A stretch of DNA of 64,000 nt from Arcticibacter sp. (GCA_021155045.1 JAJNQB010000018.1:62001-126000), one strand, 5' to 3'; positions 8,520 through 18,663 are shown, counted from the stretch's first letter. Made by a program: numbers and translations. The notes: a model not told the origin generated them from the letters alone.

Positions 8520-11500
8520 GTGAAAACAATTTTTAAAATATTTTTCTTTTTCTTTTTTATTGCTTCAAAACAGTTTGTATTTGCACAAACCTACGATTTT
8601 CAAAATTTTAATGTGGAAGATGGTTTGGCGCAATCTCAAGTATTATCAATGTGTCAAGACCACAACGGGAATATTTGGTTTGGCACCAATAGCGGTGGTG
8701 TAAGTAAATATGATGGTAATAAATTTACCAACTATACCGAAAACGATAGTTTGATTAACAATGTAGTATTCTCTATAACAGAAATTAATAAACAATATAT
8801 TTTATTTGGAACCAATGGAGGCTTGAGTGTTTTTAATGGAAAAAAATTTAAAAACTATACGGATAAGGAAGGGTTAACACATAATCGAGTATTTAAAATT
8901 TTGAAAGATAATAATGGTGTTATTTGGCTAGGAACAAGTAAAGGTGTTTGTATTTTCGAAAATAATAGAATAAAAGTATTTGACCTAGATACGCTTTTAA
9001 ATAAGTCTAGTGTATTTACCATTTATGCTGACAATTCAAATAATATTTGGTTTGGAACCATTCAAAATGGTGTAATCAAGTATAATGTTTCTACCAAACG
9101 ATTTACGTATTTTAATAAATCAATGGGGCTTCGTCAAAATTTTGTTCGTTCTATTGGAGAGGATATACAAGGTAATATTTACATTGGAACAGTTGCAGGT
9201 ATTAGTAAAATTAGTGGACCTGGCGTAATTCAAAAAATAAATATTGCAGGTGAAGAAAACATAGGATTTACTGCCATAATTCCAGACAATAAAAATAATT
9301 TATGGTTGGCTACCAACGAAGGAATTTATAAATTCAATGGATATACATACAGAAAATATAAAGATAAAAACGGGTTAGCAAGTAATAAATTACTTTGTGG
9401 ATTTAAAGATAGAGAAGGTAATTTTTGGTTTGGAACAGATGGATTTGGTGTTTCAAAATTTGTTTCAGAAGCATTTACTTCTTATACGAATAAAGATAGT
9501 TTGCCGAGCGATTATGTTACTTGTGTTTTTCAGGATTCTAAAAAAAATATGTGGTTGGGAGTTAAAAATTATGGTGTTGTAAATTTTAAAAAAAATAAAA
9601 TTATTAATTATAAAGTAGATGTTAAAAATTTAAAAACATCTATATCGGATAATGATGTTCAAGCAATTGCTGAAGACAATGACGAAAATTTATTTTTTGG
9701 AACTAAAGCTGGGTTAAGCATTTTTAATGGACACAATTTTAAAAATTATAAAATTAAAGATGGTGTTTCGGATGATGATAATATTTATTCTATAATTGTA
9801 GATAACAATAAAAAAGTTTGGATTGGTTCTGGAAATGGAGTTTATATTTTTGAAAATGAAAAATTTATTCCTGTTGATGAAATAAATAAAGTAAAAACGG
9901 ATAGAGGGAATTTACCAATTTATTCTATTCTGCAAGACAGAAGCGGAAATATTTGGATTGCATCAGAAACTGGAGCGTTTAAATACAATGGGAAAACGGT
10001 AGAGCGATTTAATAAGTCGAATGGATTTATAGATAAACGTGTTACTGCAATTTTACAAGACAATAAAGGGCATTTATGGTTTGGTACGGATGAAGGTTTG
10101 TTTGAATACAACTATACTTCGTTCCAAAATATTAATGAGAAAAAAGGACTTGCTTCCAACAAAGTATATTTAATGCTGCTCGATGGCGATAACCTTTGGG
10201 TTGGAACAAACAAAGGACTCGATAAAATAAATCTTCAAAAATATTATTCGGATAATAAAGTAGAATTAAAACATTACGGAAAAGAAGAAGGTTTAAAAGG
10301 CATTGAATGTAATTCAAATGCACAATACAAAGATGAGGAAGGTAACTTGTGGTTTGGTACAATAAAAGGTGTTACCGTTTATAACCCAAGATTTGATAAA
10401 CTAAATAGAGAAGAGCCATTAACAAGAATTACGGGTATTCGCTTGTTTTTTCAAAATGCAGATGCCGATATAAAAACATATTCAAGTAAAGTAGATAGTC
10501 TTTCACACTTGCCAGTTAATCTGGTTTTACCTTACGATAAAAATCACATTACATTTGATTTTATTGGCGTTTGTATTACAAACCCCAATAAAGTAAAATA
10601 TAAATTCAAATTAGAAGGGGCAGATGCTGACTGGTTTCCTCCCACATCAAAAACAGAAGCAACCTATTCTTCTTTATCGCCAGGTGAATATACTTTTCAT
10701 TTAAAAGCAATGAATAATGATGGATTGTGGAATGAAAAACCTGTAACGTTTCATTTTACTATTTTATCACCTTGGTGGAAAACATGGTGGTTTTATACCA
10801 TTTGTGCAATAATTGCAGTAGCGGGTGTTTATTCTTTTATTACTATCAGAACCCGTAATTTAGAAAAAGCAAAAGTAGAATTGGAGCAAGAAGTTGAATT
10901 AAGAACGTATCAATTACGTCAAGAAAAAGAAAAAGTAGAAGTAATCAATCAAGAAGTTGTTGCTCAAAAAGCAATCATTGAAGCAAAAAATCATGATATC
11001 ACAGATAGTATTAAATATGCAAAAAATATTCAGGAAGCATTATTGCCTCCATTAGAAAATTTACACAAAGAATTTGATGATGCTTTTGTATTATATCTTC
11101 CAAAAGACATTGTAAGTGGTGATTTTTATTGGTTTGCAAAACGTAACAATAAACGTTTTATAGCTTCTGTAGATTGTACAGGGCATGGTGTTCCTGGGGC
11201 ATTTATGAGCATTATTGGAAATACATTATTAAATGAGATTGTTACAGAAAAAAATAGTGTTGAACCAGCAGAAATTTTAAATGAGCTACACGCAGGAGTT
11301 AAAATTGCTTTAAAACAAAGTGGTAATGCCGAAAATGAAAGGCGCGATGGAATGGACATTGCACTTTGTTCATTGAATGAAGAAGGAACAGTTTTAGAAT
11401 ATGCTGGAGCAAACCGTCCACTCTGGATTTTTAGAAAAAACAAAAATGCAGAAGAAGGATTTGAAATGATTAAAGCAAATAAGTTTCCTATTGGCGGATT

Positions 11501-11774
11501 AGAGATGGAAAATGAAGCGAAACGAACATTTACTAATCATACTATTGATGTTCAAAAAGGGGATTTAGTGTATGTTTTTTCTGATGGTTATGCCGACCAA
11601 TTTGGAGGAGAAAAAGGAAAAAAATTCATGTTAGGTAATCTGCAAAAATTTGTTGCAAGTATTTCGGATAAACCAATAATAGAACAAGAAAAATTACTAT
11701 TAAATAAATTTCTCAATTGGAAAGGAGAACTCGAACAAGTTGATGATGTTCTTGTTATTGCGTTTAGGGTGTAA
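8520..11774 (+). CDS. Two-component propeller / SpoIIE phosphatase receptor
   Basis: 1084 residues. Signal peptide (1-22, cleaved near VFAQ), then about 12-14 Reg_prop repeats of the form GNIWFGTNxGGVxKYDG, a Y_Y_Y domain (about 660-745, LSPGEYTFHLKAMNNDGLW), one membrane helix (about 755-775), a coiled coil (785-835) and a C-terminal SpoIIE-type PP2C phosphatase (about 840-1084; SGDFYWF, DCTGHGVPGAFMSIIG, FSDGYADQFGG). The propeller should sit in the periplasm and the phosphatase in the cytoplasm. Such proteins usually act on partner-switching anti-anti-sigma (STAS) proteins; none is visible nearby. GTG start; the signal peptide supports it. Confidence 0.9.
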   Translation: MKTIFKIFFFFFFIASKQFVFAQTYDFQNFNVEDGLAQSQVLSMCQDHNGNIWFGTNSGGVSKYDGNKFTNYTENDSLINNVVFSITEINKQYILFGTNGGLSVFNGKKFKNYTDKEGLTHNRVFKILKDNNGVIWLGTSKGVCIFENNRIKVFDLDTLLNKSSVFTIYADNSNNIWFGTIQNGVIKYNVSTKRFTYFNKSMGLRQNFVRSIGEDIQGNIYIGTVAGISKISGPGVIQKINIAGEENIGFTAIIPDNKNNLWLATNEGIYKFNGYTYRKYKDKNGLASNKLLCGFKDREGNFWFGTDGFGVSKFVSEAFTSYTNKDSLPSDYVTCVFQDSKKNMWLGVKNYGVVNFKKNKIINYKVDVKNLKTSISDNDVQAIAEDNDENLFFGTKAGLSIFNGHNFKNYKIKDGVSDDDNIYSIIVDNNKKVWIGSGNGVYIFENEKFIPVDEINKVKTDRGNLPIYSILQDRSGNIWIASETGAFKYNGKTVERFNKSNGFIDKRVTAILQDNKGHLWFGTDEGLFEYNYTSFQNINEKKGLASNKVYLMLLDGDNLWVGTNKGLDKINLQKYYSDNKVELKHYGKEEGLKGIECNSNAQYKDEEGNLWFGTIKGVTVYNPRFDKLNREEPLTRITGIRLFFQNADADIKTYSSKVDSLSHLPVNLVLPYDKNHITFDFIGVCITNPNKVKYKFKLEGADADWFPPTSKTEATYSSLSPGEYTFHLKAMNNDGLWNEKPVTFHFTILSPWWKTWWFYTICAIIAVAGVYSFITIRTRNLEKAKVELEQEVELRTYQLRQEKEKVEVINQEVVAQKAIIEAKNHDITDSIKYAKNIQEALLPPLENLHKEFDDAFVLYLPKDIVSGDFYWFAKRNNKRFIASVDCTGHGVPGAFMSIIGNTLLNEIVTEKNSVEPAEILNELHAGVKIALKQSGNAENERRDGMDIALCSLNEEGTVLEYAGANRPLWIFRKNKNAEEGFEMIKANKFPIGGLEMENEAKRTFTNHTIDVQKGDLVYVFSDGYADQFGGEKGKKFMLGNLQKFVASISDKPIIEQEKLLLNKFLNWKGELEQVDDVLVIAFRV

Positions 11775-11828
11775 TTTCTGGTTAATAACTTACAATCTTC
11801 TTATAATAAACTTTGGCTAAATATTTGT

Positions 11829-11836
11829 TATTTTTG
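11829..11836 (+). promoter_or_regulatory. Possible -7 box for rpoN (TATTTTTG)
   Basis: TATTTTTG fits TAnnTTTG and lies 28 bp before the rpoN start. A TTTG at 11812-11815 is closer than the usual -33 spacing, so only the -7 element is well supported. Confidence 0.35.
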
Positions 11837-11864
11837 TGTGTAACAGATAGCGTGAAAAAGATTT

Positions 11865-13322
11865 ATGTTAAGACAAGTCCAAACTCAAAAATTATTACAA
11901 AAACTTTCCCCTCAACAAATTCAGTTGATGAAGTTGTTGCAATTGCCTACTGTGGCGTTGGAACAACGTATTAAAGAAGAAATGGAAATAAATCCTGCTT
12001 TGGAAGAAGGGGATGAAGCAGATGACGAACCAGTAGATGAGTTTGAAAATGATGATTTTGAAGAAGCACCATCTGAAGACGAAAATCAAAGAGAAGATTT
12101 TAGTATAAGTGATTATATGGATGATGATGAAGGCGCATCCTATAAGCTGAAGGCTAATAATACCAGTCCAGACGAAGAGAAAAGAGAAATTCCTTTTTCT
12201 GTTGGGCTTTCATTTCAAGATATGCTCGACAGCCAGTTGGGAATGAAAAATTTAGATGACCGAGAATATCAAATCGCACTTTATTTGATTGGTAATTTAG
12301 ATGATGATGGTTATTTAAGAAGAGATTTAGATTCGGTTGTTGATGACATTGCTTTTTCTCAAAATATTACTACTACTACTAAAGAACTAGAAGAACTTTT
12401 AAAAATAATTCAAGATTTTGAACCTGCAGGTGTTGGTGCTCGTGATTTACAAGAGTGTTTACTTATTCAGTTAAGAAAAAAAGAGGTTCAAACAATGACT
12501 GTAGAGTTAGCTACCGAAGTGGTAGAAAAACAGATGGATGAATTTTCTAAAAAACATTACGATAAAATTCAAAAACGATTAGAGATAGATGATGATTTAT
12601 TGAAAGATGTTATTCAAGAAATTCTCAAACTAAATCCACGCCCAGGAAATTCCATGGCAGATGGTAAAAAAAGTTTCCAGCAAATAATACCAGATTTTTT
12701 AATTACGAGTGAGGATGGCGAATTGGAACTAACTTTAAATTCAAGAAACGCTCCTGATTTAAAAGTAAGCAAGGCATACAGCCAAATGTTGGAAGAGTAT
12801 TCTAAAAGTAAGGATAAATCAAGCAAAGAAGCAACTCAATTTGTAAAACAAAAATTGGATGGTGCAAGATGGTTTATTGATGCTATTCAACAAAGAAGTA
12901 ATACCTTGCTTTACACGATGAATGCAATTATGGAATACCAAAAAGAATATTTTTTAGAAGGTGATGAAACCAAATTAAAACCAATGATTCTAAAAGATAT
13001 TGCCGAAAAAGTAGGATTAGATATTTCAACGGTTTCTCGTGTGGCAAATAGTAAATATGTGCAAACATCTTTTGGGACATTTTTGTTAAAATCATTTTTT
13101 TCTGAATCACTTTCAACCGATTCGGGTGAAGAGGTTTCTACACGTGAGGTAAAAAAGATTTTAGAAGAATGTATTTCTGCTGAAAATAAAAAGAAGCCTT
13201 TGACTGACGATAGACTTGCCAAAATTTTAAAAGAAAAAGGGTATAACATCGCAAGAAGAACAATTGCTAAATACCGTGAACAACTTGATATTCCTGTTGC
13301 ACGCTTGCGTAAAGAACTTTAA
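11865..13322 (+). CDS. rpoN: RNA polymerase sigma-54 factor
   Basis: 485 residues, normal for RpoN. Seen: glutamine/leucine-rich activator-interacting region I at the N-terminus (QKLSPQQIQLMKLLQLP), an acidic region II (about 45-95), the core-binding domain (from about 110, with EPAGVGARDLQECLLIQL), the DNA-binding domain with a helix-turn-helix (EKVGLDISTVSRVANSKYV) and the RpoN box ARRTIAKYREQL near residue 463. It directs transcription from -24/-12 promoters and needs AAA+ activators; none is encoded in this window. It may be cotranscribed with the small PAP2-like gene 16 bp downstream. Confidence 0.97.
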   Translation: MLRQVQTQKLLQKLSPQQIQLMKLLQLPTVALEQRIKEEMEINPALEEGDEADDEPVDEFENDDFEEAPSEDENQREDFSISDYMDDDEGASYKLKANNTSPDEEKREIPFSVGLSFQDMLDSQLGMKNLDDREYQIALYLIGNLDDDGYLRRDLDSVVDDIAFSQNITTTTKELEELLKIIQDFEPAGVGARDLQECLLIQLRKKEVQTMTVELATEVVEKQMDEFSKKHYDKIQKRLEIDDDLLKDVIQEILKLNPRPGNSMADGKKSFQQIIPDFLITSEDGELELTLNSRNAPDLKVSKAYSQMLEEYSKSKDKSSKEATQFVKQKLDGARWFIDAIQQRSNTLLYTMNAIMEYQKEYFLEGDETKLKPMILKDIAEKVGLDISTVSRVANSKYVQTSFGTFLLKSFFSESLSTDSGEEVSTREVKKILEECISAENKKKPLTDDRLAKILKEKGYNIARRTIAKYREQLDIPVARLRKEL

Positions 13323-13338
13323 TTAATAAACATTTTTT

Positions 13339-13950
13339 GTGCAAACAAAATTAGCTCAATTTATTTCCTATTTATTTCACCCATTGTTGATGTGCTTTTA
13401 TGGGCTAACATTATTGTTTTATTCCAACAATTATATTTCAATGTTTGTTTCTAGTTCATTGAAATTATTGATCCTTTCCATCACATTTGCTTTCACCATA
13501 TTTTTACCCGCTTTAAATGCTTTTATTTTATTAAAAATGAAACGGATTGATAGTATGCAAATGCACACACAATCAGAACGAGTGGTGCCTTATTTTACAA
13601 CTTCGCTTTATTATTTTGCATTGTATTATTTGTTTTATACAATCGGATTTTCATCTATAATAACCTTATTAATTTTAGGAGGAGGGATAAGCATTTTGTT
13701 GACTTTACTCATAAATTATAAATGGAAAATAAGTGCCCACATGATTGGTATTGGCGGTTTGTGTGGTGCATTGTTGGCAATTATTTTTAAACATAGTATT
13801 GAGTCTGTTTGGATTTTTTATTCGGCAATTATTGTTGCAGGTTTAATTGGATTTGCAAGATTAAAACTAGAAGCTCACACTCCTTCGCAAGTTTACTCTG
13901 GATATATTCTAGGCTTTGTAGTAGAGTTTCTTCTTTTGTTTTTCTTTTAA
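13339..13950 (+). CDS. PAP2-like integral membrane protein
   Basis: 203 residues with about six hydrophobic helices. The C-terminal AHTPSQVYSGYILGF resembles the last motif of the PAP2 (phosphatidic acid phosphatase type 2) superfamily, S-R-x5-H-x3-D, but the acidic residue is missing and no clear KxxxxxxRP motif precedes it, so phosphatase activity is doubtful. GTG start at 13339, 16 bp after rpoN. It converges with rodA. Similar small proteins are common in Bacteroidota. Confidence 0.6.
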   Translation: MQTKLAQFISYLFHPLLMCFYGLTLLFYSNNYISMFVSSSLKLLILSITFAFTIFLPALNAFILLKMKRIDSMQMHTQSERVVPYFTTSLYYFALYYLFYTIGFSSIITLLILGGGISILLTLLINYKWKISAHMIGIGGLCGALLAIIFKHSIESVWIFYSAIIVAGLIGFARLKLEAHTPSQVYSGYILGFVVEFLLLFFF

Positions 13951-13962
13951 AACACTCTTTGT

Positions 13963-15234
13963 TTACCTTAAAATTTGTAGTCTGTGCGAATCAAGTTTTA
14001 TAAAAATAAATAACAAGATAGTAAACGACCAAAGTGAAGAGCCTCCATAACTAAAGAAGGGTAAAGGAATGCCAATTACAGGAGCTAAGCCAATTGTCAT
14101 TCCGATATTAATGGTTAGATGAAAAAACAACACAGAAGCAACGCCATAGCCGTAAATTCTACTGAATGGCGATCGTTGCCTTTCCGACATAAATACCACT
14201 CGAATAATTAAAAATAATTGCAGAATAATTACAACAGAGCTTCCTAAAAAACCCCACTCTTCACCAACAGTACAAAAAATAAAATCGGTGTCTTGTTCAG
14301 GAACAAAATCATATTTTGTTTGTGTTCCATTTAAAAAACCCTTACCAACAAACCCTCCTGAACCAATAGCAATTTTTGCTTGGTTCACATTGTAGCCTTC
14401 TTTTTTCAAATCTACTTCGCCACGGCCAAATAAAACATCAATACGCACTTTTTGATGTGGTTCTAAATGGTTGTAAACATAACTGGTTCCTTTTACCATG
14501 GAACAGGCAAGCAAACCTACAGTTGCTATGATAAATAAGTTTTTTGCATTGCGTTTTACAAAAAAAACAGCAATTACACTTAAACTTCCAATGATTAATA
14601 ATAGATATAGATTGTTTACCAATAATGCTAATACAAATAATAAAACAGCAAAAAAACCTAGCAATAAATAATTGATAGAAAGTCCTTCTCTGTAAAGAGT
14701 AATTATAAATGCAACAAATACAATTGCTAAGCCCGTTTCGTCTTGTAAAACTTTAATGATGATTAATGGAGTGCCAATCAATAAAAGAGAGATGATGGTA
14801 TTTTTATAATCAGCAATTTTTATATTTTGATTACTTAAAAATTTTGCAAGAGCAAGATTGGCGGCAAACTTCATAAATTCTGCGGGCTGAATTCCGAAAT
14901 CGCCAAAACGAAACCAAGAACGGCTTCCTTTTACTTCTCTTCCTAAAAACGGAACAGCAATGTTGGCAAGAAGTACGGCACCAAAAATAAAATAGGCAAA
15001 TGCGGTATAAAAATTTTCGTCAATAATTAAAATGATGAGTGCAATTAAAAGTGATGTGCCAATCCAAATCATTTGCTTCCCATATTTTTGGCTGATGTCG
15101 GTAATTACATAATGATCTTCGTTATACACAGCAGCATAAATATTCATCCAGCCCATAACAACTAAAACAAGATAAAGCATTACCGTTATCCAATCGATAT
15201 TATAAAATATGCTATTGTTTGTTTTTTGTCTCAA
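13963..15234 (-). CDS. rodA: Rod-shape SEDS glycosyltransferase RodA
   Basis: 423 residues, ten or so membrane helices. SEDS-family landmarks are visible: FRFGDFGIQPAEFMKFA, the QAKIAIGSGGFVGKGFLNGTQ loop, FVPEQDTDFIFCTVGEEWG and the IPLPFFSYGGSSL motif near the end. RodA polymerises lipid II glycan strands during elongation together with the transpeptidase PBP2, whose gene (mrdA) lies 12 bp upstream on the same strand. The last gene of the mre-mrd cluster. Confidence 0.95.
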   Translation of the reverse strand: MRQKTNNSIFYNIDWITVMLYLVLVVMGWMNIYAAVYNEDHYVITDISQKYGKQMIWIGTSLLIALIILIIDENFYTAFAYFIFGAVLLANIAVPFLGREVKGSRSWFRFGDFGIQPAEFMKFAANLALAKFLSNQNIKIADYKNTIISLLLIGTPLIIIKVLQDETGLAIVFVAFIITLYREGLSINYLLLGFFAVLLFVLALLVNNLYLLLIIGSLSVIAVFFVKRNAKNLFIIATVGLLACSMVKGTSYVYNHLEPHQKVRIDVLFGRGEVDLKKEGYNVNQAKIAIGSGGFVGKGFLNGTQTKYDFVPEQDTDFIFCTVGEEWGFLGSSVVIILQLFLIIRVVFMSERQRSPFSRIYGYGVASVLFFHLTINIGMTIGLAPVIGIPLPFFSYGGSSLWSFTILLFIFIKLDSHRLQILR

Positions 15235-15246
15235 AACGATTCTTTG

Positions 15247-17106
15247 TTAATGTTTTTCTTTCTCTGCAGGCAATTTCCCTTTATGAATTAAATCTGCTTC
15301 TAACATTCGTTTTTCTAAATCTGGTCGGGTAATTTCACCTTTCAAATATTTTTCCATCATAAGCCTTGCAATTGGTCCTGCCCAAGTAGCACCAAAACCT
15401 GCATTTTCAATTAAAATACCTACCGCAATTTTTGGATTGTCTTTTGGTGCAAAACAAACAAACACCGAATGGTCTTTACCATGAGGGTTTTGAGCTGTTC
15501 CTGTTTTTGCACAATATGGAATACCTTCAATTTTTAAAGAGGCAGCCGTTCCGCTTTCCACAACTTTTGCCATGCCTCTGATAACTTCATTATAAATTGC
15601 GGTATCCGTTATCATGGTGTTATGCTTTACTTTAAATCTATCAAGCAGCGTATCGTTTTCATTTCCATTAATTGCTTTTACAATGTGTGGAGTATAATAC
15701 CATCCTTTGTTTGCAATAATTGCCACAAGGTTTGCATTTTGAAGAGGAGTAATCCCCATTTCTGCTTGTCCTATACCTAAAGAGATTACAGTACTTGCTT
15801 TCCAAACACCTTTCCCAAAAACTTTATCGTAATATTTTATGGAAGGAACATTTCCTCTTAACTCATTTGCAAGGTCAGAACCTGTTTTTGTTCCCAAACA
15901 AAAACTCATAGCAATGTCTCTCCAATTTTGATAAGCTTTATAAGTATCATGAAATTTTTTATCATCAATCACACTTTTAAAAACATAAGAAAAATAAGAA
16001 TTACAAGACGTTCCTATAGCACCGTGTAAATCTTGTGGAGCAGCATGTGGGTGGCATTTTGGTCGTCCGCCTAATGGAGGATAGCCTCTTGCGCAAGGGT
16101 AACGTGTATCTTTTGTAAGCACTCCTTCGTGCATTCCAATTAAACTCATAATTAATTTAAAAGTGGAGCCTGGAGGATAGGAAGCCATGGTAGAACGATT
16201 AAACAAAGGGTTTCCGATGGTATCTTGCAAAAGTAATCCGAAATTTTTATTGCGTGCTCTACCTACTAATAAATTGGGGTCGTATGTTGGGCTGGTAACA
16301 ATGGCAAGTATTTCTCCTGTTTGTGGGTCAATTGCTACTAAGCTGCCGATTTTATTTTGCATTAATTTTTCACCATATTCTTGTAAGTCAGCATCAATGG
16401 TAGTTGTAAGAGGTAATCCGGCAACAGAAGCGGTATCATAAATTCCATCCATATAACTTCCTTTTTCACGATTGTGAACATCCACCATCATGATACGCAT
16501 TCCTTTTTTTCCACGTAATACTTTTTCATACGTTTTTTCAATGCCGCTTACGCCAATATAATCCCCATCTTTATAGTACGGATTTTTTTCGGCAATAGCT
16601 TTATCAACTTCACCAATGTAGCCAAGCGTATGTGCTGCAATTTTTTTTGGATATTTTCTAAGTGTGCGTGCTTGCACCCAAAAGCCTTTAAAACGATATA
16701 ACCTTTCTTGAAGTGATGCGTATTCTTTTGGCGAAAGTTGTTTTTCAAAAATAGATTCTCTGCGAGGGGAGTTTGGAGCTTGTGTTGCTTTTTTCATTTT
16801 TTTAATGAAAGCTTCTTTTGTGATTCCAAGCAATTCACAAAAGTCAAGAGTATCTAAATCTTTTACTTCTTTTGGCAGCACCATTAAATCATAAGCAGCT
16901 TCATTATATACAAGTAGTTTTCCTTTTCTATCATATATATAACCTCTAATGGCATATTCTGTTTTGTATCGGAAAGCTTGATTTCGTGCATCAAGTTTAT
17001 ATGTATCGTCAATAACTTGAATATAAAACAAACGAACAATATAAATGATACCAATAAGGATGAAAATTCCAACAATAAACCATTTTCTATCACTTAGTTG
17101 ATTCAT
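15247..17106 (-). CDS. mrdA: Penicillin-binding protein 2 (elongasome transpeptidase)
   Basis: 619 residues. One N-terminal membrane anchor (about 10-28), a PBP dimerisation/pedestal domain and a transpeptidase domain with all three active-site motifs: SxxK (PGSTFK), SxN (SCN in GTSCNSYFS) and KTG (CAKTGTAQNP). Class B PBP that cross-links new peptidoglycan during rod elongation, paired with RodA. The start overlaps the mreD stop by 4 bp, so the two are coupled. Confidence 0.95.
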   Translation of the reverse strand: MNQLSDRKWFIVGIFILIGIIYIVRLFYIQVIDDTYKLDARNQAFRYKTEYAIRGYIYDRKGKLLVYNEAAYDLMVLPKEVKDLDTLDFCELLGITKEAFIKKMKKATQAPNSPRRESIFEKQLSPKEYASLQERLYRFKGFWVQARTLRKYPKKIAAHTLGYIGEVDKAIAEKNPYYKDGDYIGVSGIEKTYEKVLRGKKGMRIMMVDVHNREKGSYMDGIYDTASVAGLPLTTTIDADLQEYGEKLMQNKIGSLVAIDPQTGEILAIVTSPTYDPNLLVGRARNKNFGLLLQDTIGNPLFNRSTMASYPPGSTFKLIMSLIGMHEGVLTKDTRYPCARGYPPLGGRPKCHPHAAPQDLHGAIGTSCNSYFSYVFKSVIDDKKFHDTYKAYQNWRDIAMSFCLGTKTGSDLANELRGNVPSIKYYDKVFGKGVWKASTVISLGIGQAEMGITPLQNANLVAIIANKGWYYTPHIVKAINGNENDTLLDRFKVKHNTMITDTAIYNEVIRGMAKVVESGTAASLKIEGIPYCAKTGTAQNPHGKDHSVFVCFAPKDNPKIAVGILIENAGFGATWAGPIARLMMEKYLKGEITRPDLEKRMLEADLIHKGKLPAEKEKH

Positions 17107-17621
17107 TGTTGTTCGCTTTTTTTATTAAATAAATATTGGATAACCATTACAATTATTATGGTAGTTATGGAACTCAAAATTACTCTAAAGAATGTAGAAA
17201 AAAATTCTGAAAATCTAAAGATTTCAATGTAAAATAAAACCAAATGATGTAAAGAAATTAAAATTGCTGAGTAAGATAAAAACCAAGGAATACCTAAATA
17301 TTGAACTGTTGGTTGTGTTCCAAATTCATATCCATCGCGTGGCGAAAAAAGTTTTAATACACCAGGGCGGATATACGCCATAAAAACAGTAGCTGCTGCA
17401 TGCATTCCAGCGGTATCATAAAACATATCGATTGAAATGCCTAGAATAAAAGCACTTAATAACAAAAGCCATTTGGGTGTTTCAAAAGGCAATACGATGA
17501 TGAATAAAACATAAATAAAAGGATTGATGAACCTGCCCAGCTCAATGTTTTTGATTATTAAAACTTGTACAAGTACAAGCAAAATAAATCGGATAATATT
17601 TCTTATAATTTCGTTTATCAC
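17103..17621 (-). CDS. mreD: Rod shape-determining protein MreD
   Basis: 172 residues, five or so membrane helices, with the LGISIDMFYDTAGMHAAATVFMAYIRP stretch (given here as LGISIDMFYDTAGMH then AATVFMAYIRP) that is characteristic of Bacteroidota MreD. It lies 2 bp after mreC and overlaps mrdA by 4 bp. MreD is a small inner-membrane subunit of the elongasome. Confidence 0.9.
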   Translation of the reverse strand: MINEIIRNIIRFILLVLVQVLIIKNIELGRFINPFIYVLFIIVLPFETPKWLLLLSAFILGISIDMFYDTAGMHAAATVFMAYIRPGVLKLFSPRDGYEFGTQPTVQYLGIPWFLSYSAILISLHHLVLFYIEIFRFSEFFSTFFRVILSSITTIIIVMVIQYLFNKKSEQQ

Positions 17622-17623
17622 TT

Positions 17624-18463
17624 TTATTCTTTATTTGCTTTAGCAGTTTTTTCTTCCAATGTTTGTTGTTCTTCTCTGTAAATATTTGTTACTATATAAA
17701 CATGTGTAAGTTTTTTAAAATTTGTTGATAGTTTTACTTTAACAGTATAAAAATATTTTCCAGCTTCTCTTTCGTAGCTTTCAACTGTTCCTATCATAAT
17801 GTTTTCTGGGAAGGTTAATGAGTATGCACTTGTAACAATAGAATCTCCTGTTGCTAATTTTACGTGAGTAGGTATATCGTTTAATGTTGCATAATCAAAG
17901 TTTTCTCCATTCCAAACAAGAGGTCCATAAGAACCATCTTTTTTTAGTTTCGCACTTATAGTTGTTTTGCTGTGAAGTAATGACATAACAGTACAAAAAT
18001 TATCAGATACTTCTTGCACTTGCCCAACAACTCCATTGCTATAAATAACCGCCATATTTCTTTTTACTCCTTGTAATGTTCCTTTGTTTAAAGTCAGATA
18101 ATTATTTCTTCTGCTGGTAGAATTATTTACAACCTTAGCTTCGGTATAAATATATTTTTGGTGCAATTCTTTTTTATAAACAGAATAGGAAGATGTATCT
18201 ATTAATAGTTTAGAAGCCATTAACTCACTACGAAGCGCTGCATTTTCTTTTGCTAAATTTTCGTTGACTGTTTTTAAATAAAAATAATCTTCAATAGATT
18301 GAGATGTTTGACTAATGTTTGCTGAAACAGCATTGGAAGAGTTTATGAAACTAGCCTTTTGATAAAAATTATTTTGAACAATTAATAAAATGCATATCGT
18401 TTCAATTATTAGGAACATAAAAAAGAAATTGTGCTTCCAAATAAAGAAAATTAAATTTCGCAT
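17624..18463 (-). CDS. mreC: Rod shape-determining protein MreC
   Basis: 279 residues. One N-terminal membrane helix (about 13-30), a coiled-coil stretch (about 60-90, ENLAKENAALRSELM) and the periplasmic beta-domain with NKGTLQGVKRNMAV and GVVGQVQEVSDNFCTVMSLL. MreC scaffolds PBP2/RodA to the MreB filament. The distance to mreB is 200 bp, longer than the other joints in the cluster. Confidence 0.93.
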   Translation of the reverse strand: MRNLIFFIWKHNFFFMFLIIETICILLIVQNNFYQKASFINSSNAVSANISQTSQSIEDYFYLKTVNENLAKENAALRSELMASKLLIDTSSYSVYKKELHQKYIYTEAKVVNNSTSRRNNYLTLNKGTLQGVKRNMAVIYSNGVVGQVQEVSDNFCTVMSLLHSKTTISAKLKKDGSYGPLVWNGENFDYATLNDIPTHVKLATGDSIVTSAYSLTFPENIMIGTVESYEREAGKYFYTVKVKLSTNFKKLTHVYIVTNIYREEQQTLEEKTAKANKE

Positions 18464-18485
18464 CTATTTTAAATTGTTGAATTAA

Positions 18486-18605
18486 TTAATTGTTGAATTT
18501 AGAATTATTAGAATTTAAATTTTTATCATGCAATGTCTTTCTCGATTTCGCAAAAAATGATAAAATTTCGTCTGCTTCTTTTGAATATTTAGTTGAATTT
18601 TCCAT
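18486..18605 (-). CDS. Possible 39-residue protein between mreB and mreC
   Basis: An ATG-started frame of 39 codons fills most of the gap between mreB and mreC on the same strand. The predicted peptide starts MENSTKYSKEADEILSFF and is hydrophilic and lysine-rich; its codon use looks like that of neighbouring genes. It ends 22 bp before mreC. No family is recognised, no ribosome-binding site is clear (normal for this phylum), and it could be chance. The surrounding bases hold two copies of AATTGTTGAATT (about 18474-18499). Confidence 0.25.
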   Translation of the reverse strand: MENSTKYSKEADEILSFFAKSRKTLHDKNLNSNNSKFNN

Positions 18606-18663
18606 TTTAATAATATTGGATTCAGCCAACAATTTAACTCAACAACTCTCTACCTCTCCAATT

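Noticed and set aside
13339..13950. Assignment as active PAP2 phosphatase
   Set aside because: Conserved acidic and arginine residues are not seen; kept as PAP2-like only.
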